The position numbers and the translations under genes were made by a program. This document shows, one piece after another, positions 15,018 through 17,597 of a stretch of DNA of 17,597 nt; the stretch's first letter is position 1, and each line of letters opens with the position of its first letter. Below the pieces are notes generated by a model. That model was not told where the DNA came from, searched no databases, and saw nothing but the letters and a program-made list of their open reading frames with translations. The stretch spans positions 1-17,597 of the forward strand of contig DATCDK010000261.1 of NCBI GenBank assembly GCA_036510735.1, in the 5' to 3' direction. The DNA is from PALSA-607 sp036510735 (GTDB taxonomy: Bacteria > Actinomycetota > Actinomycetes > Acidothermales > Acidothermaceae).

Positions 15018-15977
15018 ATGGCTCAGTTCGACCTCCCGCTCGAACAACTGCGCACCTATCGGCCCAACATTGCCGAGCCGACGGACTTCGACCGCTTCTG
15101 GGCCGAGACACTGGCCGCCTCGCCGGTCGGCGCGGCCTCCTTCGAGCCCTTCGACGCCGGACTGCGCGCGATCCAATCGTTCGACGTGACGTTCCCCGGG
15201 TTCGGTGGCCAGCCGGTGCGCGGCTGGCTACACATGCCGACGCATCGCGATGGGCCGCTGCCGTGTGTCGTCGAGTACATCGGTTACGGCGGCGGGCGGG
15301 GACTCGCGCACGAGCGCACGCTGTGGGCGGTCGCCGGATACGCCCACTTCGTGATGGATACCCGCGGTCAGGGCAGTAGCTGGTCGGTCGGAGACACTCC
15401 TGATCCGGACGCCGGTTTGCCGGCCGAACCAGGATTCATGACCCGCGGCGTCGGTTCGGCCGAGACGTACTACTACCGGCGGGTGTTCGTCGACGCGGTG
15501 CGGGCCGTCGACGCTGCCCGCTCCCATCCCTTGATTGATCCGGCCCGGGTCGCCGCCGCCGGTGGCAGTCAGGGTGGCGGCATCACGATCGCCGCCGCGG
15601 CTCTATGCGATGGCCTGGTCGCGGCGATGCCCGACGTTCCGTTCCTGTGTAACTTCCGGCGCGCAGTGTCGGTGACGGACGGCAATCCGTACGGCGAGTT
15701 GGTGCGGTACCTGCACACGCACCGCGACCGCGTCGAACAGGTCTTCGGTGTGTTGTCGTACTTCGACGGCGTGTCTATGGCGGCGCGGGCCGCAGCGTCG
15801 GGACTCTTCTCGGTGGCGTTGCGCGATCCGATTTGCCCGCCGTCAACCGTGTTCGCGGCCTATAACGCGTACGCCGGGCCGAAGCAGATCGAGGTCTACG
15901 ACTTCAACGAGCACGAAGGTGGCGGCGCCTTCCATCAACGCACCCAACTCGAGTTCGCCCGCGAAGTCTTCGCCTGA
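15018..15977 (+). CDS. Acetyl xylan esterase / cephalosporin-C deacetylase-like hydrolase (CE7, AXE1)
   Basis: The 319-aa alpha/beta hydrolase most likely removes acetyl groups from short acetylated sugars such as xylo-oligosaccharides; family members also deacetylate cephalosporin C. The N-terminal MAQFDLPLEQLRTYRPN and FDRFWAETL are typical of the family. Y90 in YIGYGGGRG is the oxyanion position and RGQGSSW (116-122) is the CE7 signature. The nucleophile S184 is in GGSQGGG, the acid is D270 (LRDPICPPST) and the base is H299 (NEHEGGG). These sit within a few positions of S181/D269/H298 recalled for B. subtilis Cah (318 aa), so the length is normal. There is no signal peptide: it acts on imported substrate in the cytoplasm. 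The frame is open from 14925, but ATG 15018 is favoured by homology and the -10 box before it. It lies 37 bases after the LacI-like/GGDEF/EAL gene. Confidence 0.93.
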   Translation: MAQFDLPLEQLRTYRPNIAEPTDFDRFWAETLAASPVGAASFEPFDAGLRAIQSFDVTFPGFGGQPVRGWLHMPTHRDGPLPCVVEYIGYGGGRGLAHERTLWAVAGYAHFVMDTRGQGSSWSVGDTPDPDAGLPAEPGFMTRGVGSAETYYYRRVFVDAVRAVDAARSHPLIDPARVAAAGGSQGGGITIAAAALCDGLVAAMPDVPFLCNFRRAVSVTDGNPYGELVRYLHTHRDRVEQVFGVLSYFDGVSMAARAAASGLFSVALRDPICPPSTVFAAYNAYAGPKQIEVYDFNEHEGGGAFHQRTQLEFAREVFA

Positions 15978-15996
15978 TCCGCGAGGCCCGCCCACG

Positions 15997-16056
15997 CCCC
16001 AAAGTTGTCGGCTCATCCACGCTTTCTTGAGCGTGGTGGGGCCGACAGGTTTGGGG
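15997..16056. terminator. Long interrupted palindrome, probable bidirectional terminator
   Basis: Three nested inverted pairs share one centre near 16026: CCCCAAA (15997-16003)/TTTGGGG (16050-16056), GTCGGC (16007-16012)/GCCGAC (16041-16046) and CCACGCT (16017-16023)/AGCGTGG (16030-16036). The hairpin loop is 6 bases, and the internal loops are symmetric (3/3 and 4/4). It sits between the esterase stop and the converging epsilon-subunit stop, so it could terminate both transcripts. There is no proper T-tract, as is common in actinobacteria. Confidence 0.65.
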
Positions 16057-16067
16057 ATATGGCCGGC

Positions 16068-16253
16068 CTAGCTGCGGGAGCGCCACTCGCTTCGTGGATT
16101 CAGCGAACCCGCGCCCAGGGATGTTCTCCATCTCGAGACCGGTGCTGGCTCGGAAGCCACCGCGCGGGCGGCGACCATCTCGAGAGCGATGACAACGGCG
16201 GCTAGCTCCTCGTCGTCCGGGCTGCCCTTTGTTACCTCGACCGGCCCGGTCAC
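16068..16253 (-). CDS. accE: Acyl-CoA carboxylase epsilon subunit
   Basis: This 61-aa protein is too short for most gene callers. It reads VTGPVEVTKGSPDDEELAAV and continues ALEMVAARAVASEP, ending near SEWRSRS. The opening beta strand, Gly-x-Pro and (D/E)EELAAVV helix followed by an Ala-rich helix and a Trp near the C-terminus are the pattern of the ACC_epsilon family. That small subunit of actinobacterial acyl-CoA carboxylases bridges and activates the alpha and beta subunits. The GTG start overlaps the beta-subunit stop as GTGA, a four-base overlap implying coupled translation. That position, directly after a carboxylase beta gene, is where epsilon genes are normally found. Confidence 0.85.
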   Translation of the reverse strand: MTGPVEVTKGSPDDEELAAVVIALEMVAARAVASEPAPVSRWRTSLGAGSLNPRSEWRSRS

Positions 16254-17597
16254 AGCGGAATGTTTCCGTGCTTCTTGGGCGGCAATTGGTCGCGCTTGGT
16301 GCGCAGCATTCGCAGCGCGCGGGTGACCTCGAGCCTGGTTTGCGACGGTGGGATCACTGCGTCGACGTACCCGCGATCCGCTGCAATGTAAGGGTTGGCG
16401 AGATGGTCCTCGTAGTCGGTGACGTACGTGACGCGGTCCGCCTCCGGTGAAGCAGAGGAAGCCAATTCCTTGCGATACAAGATGTTGACCGCACCCTGCG
16501 CTCCCATAACCGCGATCTGGGCGGTCGGCCATGCGAGGTTCACGTCGGCGCGCAGATGCTTGCTGCCCATCACGTCGTAGGCGCCGCCGTACGCCTTGCG
16601 GGTGATGACCGTCACCTTGGGAACGGTCGCCTCTGCGTACGCGAACAGCAGTTTCGCCCCGCGCCGGATGATGCCGTTCCATTCCTGCCCGGTGCCCGGC
16701 AAGAACCCCGGCACATCGACGAACGTGAGAATAGGGATGTTGAACGCGTCGCAGGTGCGCACGAACCGCGCGGCCTTCTCCGACGCGTCGATGTCGAGGC
16801 ACCCCGCGTAGTGCATCGGCTGGTTGGCGACAACGCCAACTGAGCGGCCGTCGACCCGGCCAAGGCCGCACACGATGTTCGGCGCGAACAGCGCCTGAGT
16901 CTCGAGAAACTCGCCATCATCGAGCACGGCCGCAATGACCGTGTGGATGTCGTACGGCTGGTTCGCCGCGTCGGGTACGAGGGTGTCGAGGGCGAGATCG
17001 GTCGCAGTCAAGTCGGCCGGGGAGGCCGAAGGAAACACCGGCGCGTCATCGACGTTGTTCGACGGGAAGTACGAGAGGAGCGACTTCGCGAAGTCGATCG
17101 CGTCGGCCTCGTCCGATGCCATGTAGTGCGCGACACCCGATCGTGAGTTGTGCGTGCGCGCGCCACCGAGTTCTTCGAACTCGACGTCCTCGCCGGTGAC
17201 GGTCTTGATGACGTCAGGACCGGTGATGAACATGTGCGACGTCTTGTCGACCATGATGATGAAGTCGGTGATGGCTGGCGAGTAGACGGCGCCGCCGGCA
17301 CATGGCCCGAGCACCAAAGACACCTGCGGGATCACGCCGGACGCGATCGTGTTGCGGTAGAAGATCTCGGCGTACAGACCGAGGGAGACGACGCCCTCTT
17401 GGATCCGTGCGCCGCCTGAGTCGTTGATGCCGATGACCGGGCAGCCGACCTTCATTGCGAGGTCCATGATCTTCACGATCTTCTCGCCGAAGACCTCGCC
17501 GAGGCTGCCGCCGAACACGGTGAAGTCTTGGGAGAACACGCACACTTGGCGGCCGTCGATCGTGCCGTAGCCGGTGATGACACCGTCGCCGTACGGA
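16250..17597 (-). CDS. Acyl-CoA (acetyl/propionyl) carboxylase beta subunit, N-terminus outside window
   Basis: The carboxyltransferase subunit moves CO2 from carboxybiotin to acetyl- or propionyl-CoA. The 448 visible residues begin inside the N-domain (PYGDGVITGYGTIDGRQV) and run on from the right edge; roughly 80-100 residues are missing compared with the usual 530 or so. The first oxyanion region is NDSGGARIQEG followed by GPCAGGAVYSPA. The second domain has VDVPGFLPGTGQEWNGI, ITRKAYGGAYDVMGSK and AQIAVMGAQGAVNILYR. The ending KKHGNIPL is typical of PccB/AccD5-type proteins. These motifs favour an acyl-CoA carboxylase over a decarboxylase, but substrate choice cannot be settled. The alpha chain that should load its biotin lies 6 kb away on the same strand, and the epsilon subunit follows with a GTGA overlap. 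Confidence 0.95.
   Translation of the reverse strand, partial: PYGDGVITGYGTIDGRQVCVFSQDFTVFGGSLGEVFGEKIVKIMDLAMKVGCPVIGINDSGGARIQEGVVSLGLYAEIFYRNTIASGVIPQVSLVLGPCAGGAVYSPAITDFIIMVDKTSHMFITGPDVIKTVTGEDVEFEELGGARTHNSRSGVAHYMASDEADAIDFAKSLLSYFPSNNVDDAPVFPSASPADLTATDLALDTLVPDAANQPYDIHTVIAAVLDDGEFLETQALFAPNIVCGLGRVDGRSVGVVANQPMHYAGCLDIDASEKAARFVRTCDAFNIPILTFVDVPGFLPGTGQEWNGIIRRGAKLLFAYAEATVPKVTVITRKAYGGAYDVMGSKHLRADVNLAWPTAQIAVMGAQGAVNILYRKELASSASPEADRVTYVTDYEDHLANPYIAADRGYVDAVIPPSQTRLEVTRALRMLRTKRDQLPPKKHGNIPL

Noticed and set aside
12950..15019. 689-codon open frame on the minus strand
   Set aside because: Lies wholly antisense to the PAS/GGDEF/EAL gene; composition is that of a high-GC shadow frame and no family motif is present.
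16254..16871. Long upstream part of the frame containing the epsilon subunit
   Set aside because: It is out of frame inside the beta-subunit gene; only the last 61 codons, from the GTG at 16253, look like a protein.
1..17597. tRNA, rRNA, CRISPR array, insertion sequence, phage or conjugation genes
   Set aside because: None seen on reading the sequence; the only regular repeat is the 15-bp array inside the lipoprotein gene.

Overview
This window comes from a high-GC Gram-positive bacterium, almost certainly an actinobacterium. The support is a fused biotin carboxylase/biotin-carrier acyl-CoA carboxylase alpha chain, a tiny acyl-CoA carboxylase epsilon subunit overlapping the beta-subunit gene (an actinobacterial speciality), a DUF5313-like fragment, a DUF4190 membrane protein, GTG starts and several starts that look leaderless. 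I cannot name the species. No rRNA, tRNA, CRISPR array, transposase or integrase is visible.

Left part (1-3000). A DUF5313-like gene runs off the left edge on the minus strand. Divergent from it is a compact two-gene restriction-modification system: a TaqI/Eco57I-like N6-adenine methyltransferase, and a 283-aa protein of no recognised family with a plausible PD-(D/E)XK nuclease core, joined by a TGATG stop/start overlap. The neighbours are ordinary chromosomal genes, so this is probably a small accessory insertion.

Middle-left (3000-8500). A secreted lipoprotein of unknown function has an in-frame 15-bp tandem repeat in its Ser/Ala linker. It is divergent from a small DUF4190 membrane protein. 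Next comes a tightly packed four-gene operon: ABC ATPase, ABC-2 permease, DesK-type histidine kinase and NarL/DesR-type response regulator. This looks like a self-regulated export or drug-resistance module that responds to membrane stress.

Right part (8500-17597). Genes for an acyl-CoA carboxylase lie on the minus strand: the alpha chain at 8556-10304, and the beta chain (cut by the window edge) followed by the epsilon subunit at 16068-17597. Between them, on the plus strand, are three genes that do not belong to fatty-acid metabolism: a membrane-bound GGDEF protein, a 1168-aa protein fusing a LacI/PurR-type ligand-binding domain (without DNA-binding domain) to PAS, GGDEF and EAL domains, and a cytoplasmic acetyl xylan esterase/cephalosporin-C deacetylase-like enzyme. 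This block suggests a ligand-sensing, possibly sugar-sensing, cyclic-di-GMP module placed inside an acyl-CoA carboxylase neighbourhood. A long interrupted palindrome at 15997-16056 separates it from the converging carboxylase genes.

The most interesting items are the LacI-like/PAS/GGDEF/EAL receptor with its neighbours, and the restriction endonuclease candidate.
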